Assembly (NCBI GenBank): GCA_964399195.1
Contig: CAYNPY010000007.1
Location: 1 to 64,000, forward strand
Direction of reading: 5' to 3'
Source: CAINDZ01 sp964399195
GTDB taxonomy: Bacteria; Krumholzibacteriota; Krumholzibacteriia; LZORAL124-64-63
Length of the DNA: 64,000 bases
Below are positions 9,620 to 18,522 of this stretch, piece after piece. Made by a program: the position numbers and the translations under genes. The notes under the pieces were generated by a model that was given only the letters and a program-made list of their open reading frames with translations, was not told the DNA's origin and made no database searches. Numbering within the stretch: position 1 is the first letter of the stretch; every line of letters begins with the position of its first letter.

Positions 9620-10843
9620 ATGCTGAACCCCGCCTTCACCCGCATCGGCCTGTCGCCGATCGTCGAGATCAGCGAGCGCATCCGCGACGTCGCGCCGCGC
9701 TGGGAGGCGCGCACCGGCGAGCGGTTCGCCTACCTGCAGCGCGGCGAACTGGCCGACGACACGCCGGCCTACATCACGCGCGCGCTGGCGCAGGCGGTGG
9801 CGGCGGGCCTGACGCGCTACCCGAAATCGGGCGGCGAGCCGTGGTTCAAGGACGCGGTGCTGGCCCGCCTGGCGGCGAACGGACTGCCCGGTTTCGCGCG
9901 CGAGCACGTCATCTGCACCTACGGCGGCCAGGAGGGCCTGCAGCTGGTGTTCAACCTGTTCGCCGGCGGGCGGGTGGTCGCCTTCGCGCCGACGTGGTCG
10001 TGCGTGCTGGACAACATCGCGCCTTACGCCGGCTGCGAACTGGATCCGGTCGCATTGGTCGAGCGCGACGGCCGGCTGGACATCGACTTCGCGCAGGTCG
10101 AGGCCAAGCTGCCGGGCGCGGCGCTGCTCTACGTCAACTCGCCGCAGAACCCGAGCGGCAAGGTGTTCTCGCGCGAAGAGCTGTCGCGGCTGAACGACCT
10201 GTGCCTGAAACACAAGGTGCGCATCGTCTCGGACGAGGCCTACGAGGACTTCGTGTTCGGCGGCGCGAGGCACGTGAGCATGCTCGCCTTCCCCGGCGAG
10301 CACATCTTCGGCGTCTTCACCTGCTCGAAATCGTACGCGGCGACGGGCTTCCGCCTGGGCTACACGGTCTGCCGCGACGCCGACCTGATCGCGAAGATGA
10401 CCCTGGGCGAGTACACGCAGACCGGCGGCGTGGTGCCGTTCATCCAGAAGGCGTTCGCCGAGGCCATGACGAACGAGGCCGAGCGCCGCGCCTGGCTGGA
10501 GCCGCTGCTGGCGAAGTTCGCGCGCCGGCGCGAGCTGATCGTCGAGCGCCTGGGGCCCGTCGTGGGCCCGGGACTATACCGGCCCGAAGGCGCGTTCTAC
10601 TTCTTCCTCAACCTGAAGGGCCTGGTGCCGGAAGCGCCGGCCGGGCAGGACCAGGGCGCGTTCACGCTGCAGCGGTTCCTGGACGCCGGCGTGGCGATCA
10701 TCCCCGGCACCGCATTCGGCGGCGCGGACTACTCCCACCACGCGCGCGTATCGTTCTCGGGCATCGAAGAGGCGCAGCTGGAGCGCGCGCTGGATCGCGT
10801 CACGACGCAGGTGCTGAACGGGGCGCGGCGGGCTGCGGGCTGA
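9620..10843 (+). CDS. class I/II PLP-dependent aminotransferase
   Basis: A 407-residue fold-type I aminotransferase. Features are Y-V-N-S-P-Q-N-P-S-G near residue 172, S-D-E-A-Y-E-D in the cofactor-binding region, and S-K-S-Y-A-A-T-G-F-R-L-G-Y, in which Lys237 is the PLP Schiff-base lysine. The ATG at 9620 has GAGGAG upstream; the extra N-terminal sequence in the same frame is not conserved. It is probably an aspartate/aromatic or kynurenine-type transaminase; the substrate cannot be read from the sequence. The gene stands alone. Confidence 0.85.
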   Translation: MLNPAFTRIGLSPIVEISERIRDVAPRWEARTGERFAYLQRGELADDTPAYITRALAQAVAAGLTRYPKSGGEPWFKDAVLARLAANGLPGFAREHVICTYGGQEGLQLVFNLFAGGRVVAFAPTWSCVLDNIAPYAGCELDPVALVERDGRLDIDFAQVEAKLPGAALLYVNSPQNPSGKVFSREELSRLNDLCLKHKVRIVSDEAYEDFVFGGARHVSMLAFPGEHIFGVFTCSKSYAATGFRLGYTVCRDADLIAKMTLGEYTQTGGVVPFIQKAFAEAMTNEAERRAWLEPLLAKFARRRELIVERLGPVVGPGLYRPEGAFYFFLNLKGLVPEAPAGQDQGAFTLQRFLDAGVAIIPGTAFGGADYSHHARVSFSGIEEAQLERALDRVTTQVLNGARRAAG

Positions 10844-10867
10844 GCGGGCGGATGATCGGGCGCGCGG

Positions 10868-10883
10868 GTTGCGCCGGCGCAAC
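10868..10883. repeat. GTTGCGCCGGCGCAAC palindrome
   Basis: A perfect 16-bp palindrome between the convergent aminotransferase and nitrilase genes, where it may act as a transcription-stop hairpin. Close variants sit in other spacers (near 6688, 39231, 42784, 46938 and 50260), so it may be a dispersed REP-like element. Confidence 0.5.
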
Positions 10884-10904
10884 GCAAGCGCAACGCGCGC
10901 GCCC

Positions 10905-11720
10905 TCAACCCAGCCGCCGGTGCCCCAGCGCCGGCAGCCTTCGCCGCACCTCCGCCAGCCGCGCGAAGTCCAGCGTGGCGGTGACGATCTCCGTGCCGCC
11001 GGCGCTCCCTTCGGCCAGCACCACGCCCCACGGGTCGACGATCAGGCTGTGGCCGTGCGTCATCACCCCGCCCGAGCCGGGGCCGGTCTGGCCCGGCGCC
11101 AGCACGAAGGCCTGGTTCTCGATGGCGCGGGCGCGCAGCAGGCTCTCCCAGTGCGCGGCGCCGCTCGTGGCGGTGAACGAGGCGGGCACCGTCAGGATCT
11201 CGGCGCGCCGGTCCGCGTGCCGGCGGTACAGCTCGGGGAAGCGCAGGTCGTAGCAGATGCTCAGGCCCACCGTGCGGCCGCAGGCCTGCGCGGTCACGGT
11301 CGCGTCGCCCGGCACGTACCAGTCCGACTCGCGGATCGCGACGCCGTCCACTTCCACGTCGAACAGGTGGATCTTGCGGTAGGTCGCCGCGACCGCGCCG
11401 TCGGGGCCGATGAGCACCGACGTGTTGTGCACCTTGAAGCTGCCGGCGATGGCCTCGCAGACGCTGCCGGCCAGGACGGCCGCGCCGTGCTCGGCCGCGA
11501 TCGCCTGCAGCCCGCGCAGCGAAGGCCCCGGGATGGGCTCGCCGGGCAAACTTGCCGGCTTGCCGGTGCTGCGGAAGTGGTACATCTCCGGCAGGGCGAT
11601 GAAGCGGGCGCCGGCGCGGGCGGCTTCGCGCGCCAGACGCTCGGCCAGCGCGACGTTGGCGGCCACGTCCTCGCCGCTGTCCATCTGGATCAGGGCGACG
11701 GGCAGAAGATCGTCGGTCAT
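10905..11720 (-). CDS. carbon-nitrogen hydrolase (Nit / omega-amidase type)
   Basis: A 271-residue nitrilase-superfamily enzyme with the full Glu45-Lys116-Cys156 triad (L-P-E-M, Y-R-K-I-H-L-F, S-I-C-Y-D-L-R-F-P-E-L-Y-R). The C-Y-D-L-R-F-P-E-L motif is typical of Nit1/Nit2-like omega-amidases and deaminated-glutathione amidases, which act on alpha-keto-acid amides such as 2-oxoglutaramate. The start ATG overlaps the stop of the WD40 kinase (ATGA at 11717-11720) and has GGGAGG upstream, so it is translationally coupled as the last gene of the ECF/kinase operon. Confidence 0.88.
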   Translation of the reverse strand: MTDDLLPVALIQMDSGEDVAANVALAERLAREAARAGARFIALPEMYHFRSTGKPASLPGEPIPGPSLRGLQAIAAEHGAAVLAGSVCEAIAGSFKVHNTSVLIGPDGAVAATYRKIHLFDVEVDGVAIRESDWYVPGDATVTAQACGRTVGLSICYDLRFPELYRRHADRRAEILTVPASFTATSGAAHWESLLRARAIENQAFVLAPGQTGPGSGGVMTHGHSLIVDPWGVVLAEGSAGGTEIVTATLDFARLAEVRRRLPALGHRRLG

Positions 11721-14700
11721 CGTGTTCCTCCCGGCCGCCGGACGGCGGCGTGTCGTGGTGGTCCCGGCGCCGGCGCCGTCCATACGCGGACGGTCCCGTC
11801 ACGCGAGCCGGAAACCAGGACGCTTTCCCCGGGCCCGAAGGCGAGCGCCGTGATCCGGGCCACGTGCCCGCGCAGCGCGACCAGTTCGCGCAGGGTGCCC
11901 GCGTCCAGGAGGCGGACGGCGCCGTCGATGCCGCCGACCGCCAGGCGCGAGCCGTCGGGGCTCCAGGCGACGGCGGCGCACCGGGCGCGGCCGAGCGTCG
12001 CCGCGGCCAGCGGCGCGCCGTCGGGCAGCGACCACAGGCGCAGCGTGCCGGTCGCGTCGACCGACGCCAGGCGGCGGCCCGTCGGGTCGGCGCAGAGGTC
12101 CAGCACCGCGCCGCCGTGGCCGCGCAGGGCCTGCGGGGGAGATTGGCCGGATGGATCCAGCAGGTGGACCGCGCTGTCGGCCCCGGCCGCCGCCAGCCAG
12201 ACATCGCCCGGCAGGTAGAGCAGGTCGCGCGGAGCCCTCCCGGGCCCGGCGATCACACGCGGCGGCCGCGCGAACCGGCCGTCGGCGCCGATCGCGCCGA
12301 ACACCATCCGGTCCTCGCCGAGCGCGACGGCAAAGCGGCGTCCGTCCGCGGCGATCGCCACGGCGCCGGCCGCGGTCGCCGCGGTCTGCAGCGTGTCCGC
12401 GATCGACCAGTCGGCGGAGTCGATCAGGTGCACCAGCCCGGCGGCGGAAGCGACCACCAGGAATCGCCCGTCGGGCGCGTAGGCGAGTCCGGCCACCGGG
12501 CCCACGCCGCCCAGCAGCGCGGCGGCGCGGCTGGACCCCGGCAGCGGCCAGACCGGCAACTCCCCCAGCCCGCTGCCGGCGGCGACCATGTCGCCGGAGG
12601 GGTCCAGCGCCAGCCTCGTGACCGGCATCACCATCAGCGGCGGCGAGGGCAGACGATGGGTCTCGACATCCGTGGCGTCGGCGTCCCACACCTTGAGCGT
12701 CCCGTTCCAGTCGGCGCTGGCCAGCCACCTTCCGTCGGCGCTCGCGGCGATGGCCGAGACATCCGCCCGGTGTCCGCGCAGTTCGGACAGGATGGCGCCG
12801 GAACGCGCGTCCCAGCGCACGAAGCGGCCGTCGGGGCTGCACGACAGCACCTGCCCGCCGTCGGGCGTGAAGGCCACCTGCGCGACCGTGCCCGTGTGCC
12901 CGTGGAACGTGGCCAGGTGTTCGCCGGTGATCGCGTCGTGGACGATGGCGAGCTGGTCCATGCCGCCGGACACCACGCGCCGGCCGTCGGCGCTGACAGC
13001 CAGGCAGTACACACGCCGCGTGTGCCGCGTGAACGCATGCTGCAACTCGCCCGTCGCGGCGTTCCACATCTTCACGGCGCCGTCGGCGCCGCCGGTCACC
13101 AGCAGGTCGCCGCGGGGCGACCAGGCGACCTGGGCGAACCCCGAGTGCGCCTGCCATCCGCGGATCACGCGGCGCGAGCCGACCTCCCACACGCGCACGC
13201 TGCCGTCGACCTCGGCGACCGCCAGGCGCGCGCCCGTCGGGTCGGCGGCGACGGACGCCCAGCCGGCGCCCTCGTGCAGCACGGTCGGCGACGCTCCCGC
13301 GGCGTCGAGCAGCACGACCCGGCCGTCGCCCAGCCCCGCGGCGAGCCAGGCGCCGTCCGGCGCCACGGCCAGGCTCTCGACGGTCCCGGCCAGGGGGCCC
13401 CAGACGCGACGCGGGGCGCCGGAGCGGGTATCCCATTCGCGCACGGTGCTGTCGATCGCCGCGCTGAACAGCGTCGCGTCGCCGGGCGCGAAGCGCACGC
13501 AGGTGATCCCCTCGACGTGCGCCTTGACGGTGACCAAACTGCGGTCGAGCCGCGCGGTCAGGTGCCGCCACTCCCAGCCCCGCAGCGCGGCCGGCGCCGC
13601 GGCCAGGCGCTCGGTCGCCTCCTCGACGGCGTTCTCGCGCAACGCCGACTCGGCCGCCGCGAGGGAATTCTCGTAGGCCAGGCGTTCGGCCGCGCGCGTC
13701 TGCCGACGGGCCTGCTGCCAGGCCTCGACGCTGACCGCCAGTGCGACCGCAAGCGCCACGACCGTCGCCGCCGTCGCCAGCACCAGCGCCCGGTGCCGGC
13801 GCACGAACTTGCCGGCCCGGTAGCCCAGCCGGTCCGGCGCCGCCAGCACGGGCAGGCCGTCAAGATGGCGCCGGATGTCGGTCGCCAGTTCGGCGACAGT
13901 CCCGTAACGGCGGTCCGGCTCCTTGCGGAGCGCCTTGAGGACGATGTTGTCCAGGTCCCCGGCCAGTTGCTGCGACAGCCGCGCCGGCGACTGTCCGCGC
14001 CTCTGCGCGACGTCGATCGGGGCCCGCGCGGCCGCGCGGCTCGGACGCGTGGGCTCGGTCTCGCTGATGACGCGCGCGGCCTCGGGCGTCAGCTGAGTGG
14101 GCATCGCGTACGGCGCGGCGCCCGACAGCAGCTCGTGGAGCAGCACGCCGAGGCTGTAGACGTCCGTGGCTGTGGTCACGCGCCGGCCCAGCACCTGTTC
14201 GGGACTGGCATAGCGCGGCGTCATCGCCGTCGTCAGCGTGCGGTCGGCGTCCGCCGCCTCGAGACCGGCATCGCCGCCGATGACCTTGGCGATGCCGAAG
14301 TCCAGCAGCTTCACCTGGCCCTGGCGATCGACCAGGATGTTGCTCGGCTTGAGGTCGCGATGGACGACCAGGTTGCCGTGCGCGTGCTGAACGGCGTCGC
14401 AGACGGTCAGGAACAGCCGCAGGCGCTCGGCGATCGGCAGCGCCAGCTCGTCCGCGTGGCGGTCGATCGGCAGGCCGTCGACGTATTCCATGACCAGGTA
14501 CGGCCGCCCGTCGGGCGCGGCGCCGCCGTCGAGCAGGCGCGCGATGTGCGGGTGATCGAGGTCGGCCAGGACCTGCCGCTCGCGACGGAACCGCTCGGTG
14601 ATCTCGGCGGTGTCCAGCCAGGGACGGATCAGCTTGACGGCGACCTGCTTGCGGAATGCGGTGTCGACGCGCTGGCCGAGGTACACGGCGCCCATGCCGC

Positions 14701-15001
14701 CGGTGGCCAGCCGGCGCACCAGGCGCCAGGGGCCCAGGGCCAGGCCGAGAGCGGGGTCCGCCTCGTCGGCGGCCTTCGCCGGGAGGATCGGCGCCGCAAG
14801 GTGCGGCGCGCCGTCGAACAGGCGCTGCGCGGCAGGCAGTGCGGCCAGCAGCGAATCGACATCCGCGCGCAGGGCCTCGTCGCCCGCGCAGGCGGCGTCC
14901 AGGTAGGCGGCGCGCGCGGCGGCATCCAGTTCGAGGGCCGCGGCGAAGATGTCGGCCGCGCGGCGCGGCGCGGGCGGAATGGCCTCCCGCGGGACGCTCA
15001 T
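11717..15001 (-). CDS. Ser/Thr kinase with transmembrane segment and WD40 propeller
   Basis: A 1094-residue membrane kinase. After an N-terminal helical segment the kinase domain (about 100-390) shows A-T-G-G-M-G, H-R-D-L-K-P-S-N-I-L and D-F-G-I-A. A single hydrophobic helix follows (A-T-V-V-A-L-A-V-A-L-A-V). The remaining ~600 residues are WD40 repeats (repeated S-P-D-G-x-x-L-A and W-D-x-x-x-G motifs), giving one or two propellers outside the membrane or as a protein scaffold. Its ATG overlaps the stop of the ECF sigma factor (ATGA). ECF plus WD40-kinase pairs are common in Planctomycetes and FCB-type genomes; the kinase probably controls the sigma factor. Confidence 0.9.
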   Translation of the reverse strand: MSVPREAIPPAPRRAADIFAAALELDAAARAAYLDAACAGDEALRADVDSLLAALPAAQRLFDGAPHLAAPILPAKAADEADPALGLALGPWRLVRRLATGGMGAVYLGQRVDTAFRKQVAVKLIRPWLDTAEITERFRRERQVLADLDHPHIARLLDGGAAPDGRPYLVMEYVDGLPIDRHADELALPIAERLRLFLTVCDAVQHAHGNLVVHRDLKPSNILVDRQGQVKLLDFGIAKVIGGDAGLEAADADRTLTTAMTPRYASPEQVLGRRVTTATDVYSLGVLLHELLSGAAPYAMPTQLTPEAARVISETEPTRPSRAAARAPIDVAQRRGQSPARLSQQLAGDLDNIVLKALRKEPDRRYGTVAELATDIRRHLDGLPVLAAPDRLGYRAGKFVRRHRALVLATAATVVALAVALAVSVEAWQQARRQTRAAERLAYENSLAAAESALRENAVEEATERLAAAPAALRGWEWRHLTARLDRSLVTVKAHVEGITCVRFAPGDATLFSAAIDSTVREWDTRSGAPRRVWGPLAGTVESLAVAPDGAWLAAGLGDGRVVLLDAAGASPTVLHEGAGWASVAADPTGARLAVAEVDGSVRVWEVGSRRVIRGWQAHSGFAQVAWSPRGDLLVTGGADGAVKMWNAATGELQHAFTRHTRRVYCLAVSADGRRVVSGGMDQLAIVHDAITGEHLATFHGHTGTVAQVAFTPDGGQVLSCSPDGRFVRWDARSGAILSELRGHRADVSAIAASADGRWLASADWNGTLKVWDADATDVETHRLPSPPLMVMPVTRLALDPSGDMVAAGSGLGELPVWPLPGSSRAAALLGGVGPVAGLAYAPDGRFLVVASAAGLVHLIDSADWSIADTLQTAATAAGAVAIAADGRRFAVALGEDRMVFGAIGADGRFARPPRVIAGPGRAPRDLLYLPGDVWLAAAGADSAVHLLDPSGQSPPQALRGHGGAVLDLCADPTGRRLASVDATGTLRLWSLPDGAPLAAATLGRARCAAVAWSPDGSRLAVGGIDGAVRLLDAGTLRELVALRGHVARITALAFGPGESVLVSGSRDGTVRVWTAPAPGPPRHAAVRRPGGTR

Positions 15002-15576
15002 CCCGGCCCTCCGCCGTCGCTGAGTTCGCGGTAGAGCCACGCCTGCGCGTAGTCCCAGTGGCGGCAGACCGTGCGTCGCGAGATCCCCAGCAGCTGCGCG
15101 CACTCGTCCTGGGTCAGGCCGCCGAAGAAGCGCAGTTCGACCACCTGCGCGATCTGCGGCTCCTCCTTCTCGAGCCGCCGCAGCGCGTCGTCCAGCGCGA
15201 TCACCACGGGATCGGCGGCCTCGTCGCCCAGCACCAGCGCCTCGTCGAGGTCCAGGTGGACCTTGCCGCCGGGACGCTTGAGGCTGTTGCGGGCGCGGGC
15301 GTGGTCGACCAGGATGCGGCGCATGGCCTGGGCGGCCACGGCCAGGAAGTGGGCGCGGTTCTGCCAGACCGCCCGGTCCTGGTCGACCAGGCGCATGAAC
15401 GCCTCGTGCACCAGGGCGGTCGGCTGCAGGGTGTGGTCCGGGCGCTCCCGGGCCAGGTGCGCGCGGGCGCGCCGGCGCAGGTCGTCGTAGACGGCAGCGA
15501 AGAGGTCGCGCACGGCGCCGGGTTCGCCGGCCGTCGCGGCCTGGAGCAGAAGGGTCACGTCGCGTGGGGAATCCAT
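14998..15576 (-). CDS. ECF RNA polymerase sigma factor
   Basis: A 192-residue ECF-type sigma factor. It has a region-2 helix (D-D-L-R-R-R-A-R and A-M-R-R-I-L-V-D-H-A-R) and a C-terminal region-4 helix-turn-helix (L-T-Q-D-E-C-A-Q-L-L-G-I-S-R-R-T-V). The H-T-L-Q-P-T-A-L-V-H-E-A segment is characteristic of the ECF subgroup that is encoded next to WD40 Ser/Thr kinases. ATG 15576 fits the family N-terminus. No anti-sigma gene is present; the coupled kinase downstream is the likely regulator. Confidence 0.92.
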   Translation of the reverse strand: MDSPRDVTLLLQAATAGEPGAVRDLFAAVYDDLRRRARAHLARERPDHTLQPTALVHEAFMRLVDQDRAVWQNRAHFLAVAAQAMRRILVDHARARNSLKRPGGKVHLDLDEALVLGDEAADPVVIALDDALRRLEKEEPQIAQVVELRFFGGLTQDECAQLLGISRRTVCRHWDYAQAWLYRELSDGGGPG

Positions 15577-15752
15577 GCGACGAGTATAGGACGAGCGGCG
15601 GCGGGGCCGCCATTCGAGAAGACGATTTCGGTGCGATATCGTGGCGCAATCCGGGTCCGGATTCCGCGTCAGGGTCAGGAGCAGCGGCCGGCGACGCCCC
15701 CTTTCCGGAGGCGGACGCCGCCCTCTCGGCATTCCCGTCCCTGGAGGTCTCC

Positions 15753-16322
15753 ATGTTCCCATGCATCCCGGGCCGGCAGCGGATCCGTCCAGCGGTCCTG
15801 CCGCTGGCGCTGGCTGCGGCAGCCTGCCTGCCGGCCACGCCCGCGGCGGCGGCGGCCATCTCGCACGCGGTCATCGGCGCCGGCGGCGGAACGGCCGCGG
15901 GCGCCGCGGCCGCGGTGCGGGCGACGGTCGGGCAGCCGGCCGTCGGCGCGGCCGCCGGCGTCACCGTGACCATCGGCGCGGGCTGGTGGACGCCGCCGGG
16001 CGGAGCGGCCGCGGGAGTGCCGGGCGACCTGCCCCCGCCGCAGGCCTTCCGCGCCTACCCCAACCACCCGAATCCGTTCAACCCCCGCACGACGCTGGCG
16101 TTCGACCTGCCGGCGGCCGAGCCGCGCCTGAGGCTGCGCCTGTTCGACCTGCAGGGCCGGCTGGTGGCGTCGCTGGTGGACGGCGCGCTGCCGGCCGGGC
16201 GGCACCAGGTCGTGTGGAGCGGCCTGGACGACGCCGGTCGCGCGGTCGCTTCGGGGGTCTACGTCTCGGTGCTGGAGTCGTCCCAGGGGCGCGCCAGCCA
16301 CAAGCTCACGCTGGTGCGCTGA
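15753..16322 (+). CDS. secreted protein with FlgD-like C-terminal (type IX-like) domain
   Basis: A 189-residue exported protein: a signal peptide (1-~35), a short G-T-V-G-Q/G-W-W-type segment, then from ~100 the motif Y-P-N-H-P-N-P-F-N-P and a FlgD-type Ig fold (G-R-L-V-A-S-L-V-D-G, S-G-V-Y-V-S-V-L) ending K-L-T-L-V-R. This C-terminal domain is the usual cell-surface sorting domain in Eisenbacteria/Krumholzibacteria and relatives. The ATG has GGAGG 6 nt upstream. It is followed 44 bp later by another secreted protein on the same strand, so they are probably co-expressed. Confidence 0.85.
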   Translation: MFPCIPGRQRIRPAVLPLALAAAACLPATPAAAAAISHAVIGAGGGTAAGAAAAVRATVGQPAVGAAAGVTVTIGAGWWTPPGGAAAGVPGDLPPPQAFRAYPNHPNPFNPRTTLAFDLPAAEPRLRLRLFDLQGRLVASLVDGALPAGRHQVVWSGLDDAGRAVASGVYVSVLESSQGRASHKLTLVR

Positions 16323-16366
16323 GGCGCCGGCGCCGGAAACACCCAGCCCGACAAGGGGTCGACACC

Positions 16367-18034
16367 ATGAAGAAGTTCTCCATCGCCGCGGGCATCGCCG
16401 CCATTCTGCTGTCCTGCCTGCGTCCGGCCGGCGCCATGGGAGCGGCGCCCTCGACGGTCAGCTACCAGGGCCGGCTCGACGTGAATGGCCAGCCCTTCAC
16501 CGGCCAGGCCGGCTTCAAGTTCGCGATCCTCTGCGGCACGCTGCCGGGCACGGTCAGCGTCTGGTCCAACGACGGCAGCAGCGTGGCCGGCAGCCAGCCG
16601 ACCGGCGCGGTGACGCTCGCGGTCGAGGGCGGCATCTTCAGCGTGAGGCTCGGCGACGAGGGCCTGGGCATGGTCGCGCTCAGTTCGTACAACGTCGACC
16701 AACCCTGCAATCAGAACGCCCAACTGCGCGTGTGGGTGGACACCGGCTCGGGCTTCGAGCAGCTCGCCGACCAGCCGCTGTCGAGCAGCCCCTACGCCCT
16801 CCTGGCCAACCAGGCGCGCTTCTCGACCGACCACTTCTACACGCTCCAGAGCGACCTCGTGGCCTACGACGGGCGGATCCGCGGCGTGGACATGAACGGC
16901 TACATCGACCGCGTCTGGCTGGACGGCAAGACGGGCCTCGCGCACTGCGACACCCTCGAGTTCGGCGACGGGACGCGCATGACCACGGCCGCGGCAGGCG
17001 GCGGCAACGACGGCGACTGGAACGTATCAGGCTCGAACATGTCCGCTGCCATCGCCGGCAACGTCGGCGTCGGCACCACGGCGCCCGACCGGAAGCTGCA
17101 CGTCTCCGGCGGCGCCGACATCGACTCCGCGTTCAACGGCGGCTACGTGCGCATCGGCCCGGCGACGACGGGCAACCTGCTGCTCGACAACAACGAGATC
17201 CAGGCCGTCAACAACGGCGCCGCCAACAACCTCGGCATCAATGTCGAGGGCGGCAGCGTCGGCATCGGCACCGTCAATCCGTCCTCGCGGCTGCACGTGC
17301 TCGGCTCGGTGCGCGCCGACGGCGCCGGCGGCTTCGACGTCCGCAACCCGAACAACACCGCCGCCATCTCGCGGTTCGACTGGAACGCCGACATCGCCCG
17401 CATCCGCGTCGGCGGCACGGGCACGGGTTCGTTGAACGGATTCGACATCCAGGGCATCTCGGACGCCAGCTGGCTGCGCATCCTGAACAACGGGAACGTC
17501 GGCCTCGGCACCACGACGCCGTCGCAGCGCCTGGAAGTGGCGGGCAACGCGGTCATCACCGGGAACCTCACGGTGCAGGGCACGATCAGCGGCGGCGGCG
17601 CGGGCGGCGCCGGCATCATCGCGATCCCGTCATCGGCGTTCCTCGAGGAGGAGACCAACCAGATGGACGTGCACCGCAGCAACGTGCTGCTGCACGGCCG
17701 CACCGCGGGCCAGGGCCTGACCTTCGAGGCGCCGGTCTACCTGCCCAACGGCGCCACGATCACGGGCTTCGAGGTGCACCTGACCGACTCGGACGGCACG
17801 CGCAACATCCAGACGTTCCTGCTGAGCCATCCCTACACGGCCGGGGCCGGCGCGATCATCGCGACGCTCGCCAGCACGGGGACGCCGGGCCGCACCTCGT
17901 ACGCGAACAACTCCTTGGGCGCCGTGGTCAACAATGCCGCCAACCACTACGTGGTGGCGTGCAACTGGACGACGCCGAACACGGTCACGAGCCTGGCCAT
18001 CCACGGCATGAAGATCACCTACACGCTGCCTTGA
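16367..18034 (+). CDS. large secreted protein with tail-fibre-like G-x-G-T repeats
   Basis: A 555-residue exported protein with a signal peptide (MKKFSIAAGIAAILLS...). An N-terminal domain with V-S-Y-Q-G-R-L, common in surface proteins of these lineages, is followed by at least three copies of V-G-[VIL]-G-T-x-x-P-x-x-[KR]-L-x-V-x-G near residues 228, 301 and 379. Such repeats occur in phage tail-fibre and trimeric surface-fibre proteins just before stalks. A C-terminal beta-rich domain ends M-K-I-T-Y-T-L-P. It is probably an extracellular fibre or adhesin; the ligand is unknown. It follows the FlgD-domain protein directly. Confidence 0.75.
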   Translation: MKKFSIAAGIAAILLSCLRPAGAMGAAPSTVSYQGRLDVNGQPFTGQAGFKFAILCGTLPGTVSVWSNDGSSVAGSQPTGAVTLAVEGGIFSVRLGDEGLGMVALSSYNVDQPCNQNAQLRVWVDTGSGFEQLADQPLSSSPYALLANQARFSTDHFYTLQSDLVAYDGRIRGVDMNGYIDRVWLDGKTGLAHCDTLEFGDGTRMTTAAAGGGNDGDWNVSGSNMSAAIAGNVGVGTTAPDRKLHVSGGADIDSAFNGGYVRIGPATTGNLLLDNNEIQAVNNGAANNLGINVEGGSVGIGTVNPSSRLHVLGSVRADGAGGFDVRNPNNTAAISRFDWNADIARIRVGGTGTGSLNGFDIQGISDASWLRILNNGNVGLGTTTPSQRLEVAGNAVITGNLTVQGTISGGGAGGAGIIAIPSSAFLEEETNQMDVHRSNVLLHGRTAGQGLTFEAPVYLPNGATITGFEVHLTDSDGTRNIQTFLLSHPYTAGAGAIIATLASTGTPGRTSYANNSLGAVVNNAANHYVVACNWTTPNTVTSLAIHGMKITYTLP

Positions 18035-18522
18035 ACGGGGAGGGGGACGGGATGAGGCGGAGTCGCTGGAGTCTGCGCGACGGGACGGCGGCGGGGGGTA
18101 CGGAGATCCGGCGGCCCCGGGCGGCGGCAACCAGGCGCTGGAGGGCGACCGGCGCCAAGCCGCCGTCCCGGGGTCCGTCGGCGAAATCCGCGGACTGAGC
18201 CGCCGCGCCGGGCGGCGGTGGCGGGCGCGGGGCCGGCTCGGCTCCGCGCCCGCTGCCGTGCCGGACCGGCCCTCGCGCCCCCGTGGTCCGGATCCTGCAA
18301 ACTTCCGCGTCGCGTCGTCCCGCCCGCCGGCGGCCCCTGAGGCCGGCGGCAGGACCACGGCCGTCGCCGGCGACATATCTCGTTGCGGCTGATGGCGTTG
18401 CATGAAAAGCGCGGCTGGCGGCCAGGGCGACCGGAGCCCCGCCGGCGGCACGGGTGGACGATATCCTGCCAGCACGGCATCCCGCCCTGCGCAGGCGCGT
18501 CCCAGGGAAGGGCAGTTCGCTG
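18035..18522. other. 488-bp intergenic region with GC-rich hairpins
   Basis: Both strands were read; a short open frame at 18051-18198 is Arg-rich, without ribosome site or resemblance, and is not called. GCGGGCGCGG (18221-18230) pairs perfectly with 18244-18253, and a second GGCCGGC-type stem lies near 18324-18345. The region probably carries the terminator of the fibre gene and the promoter of the pse operon, but no consensus promoter was found. Confidence 0.5.

Noticed and set aside
18051..18198. Short plus-strand open frame after the fibre gene
   Set aside because: Arg-rich, no ribosome site, no recognisable similarity; treated as intergenic.
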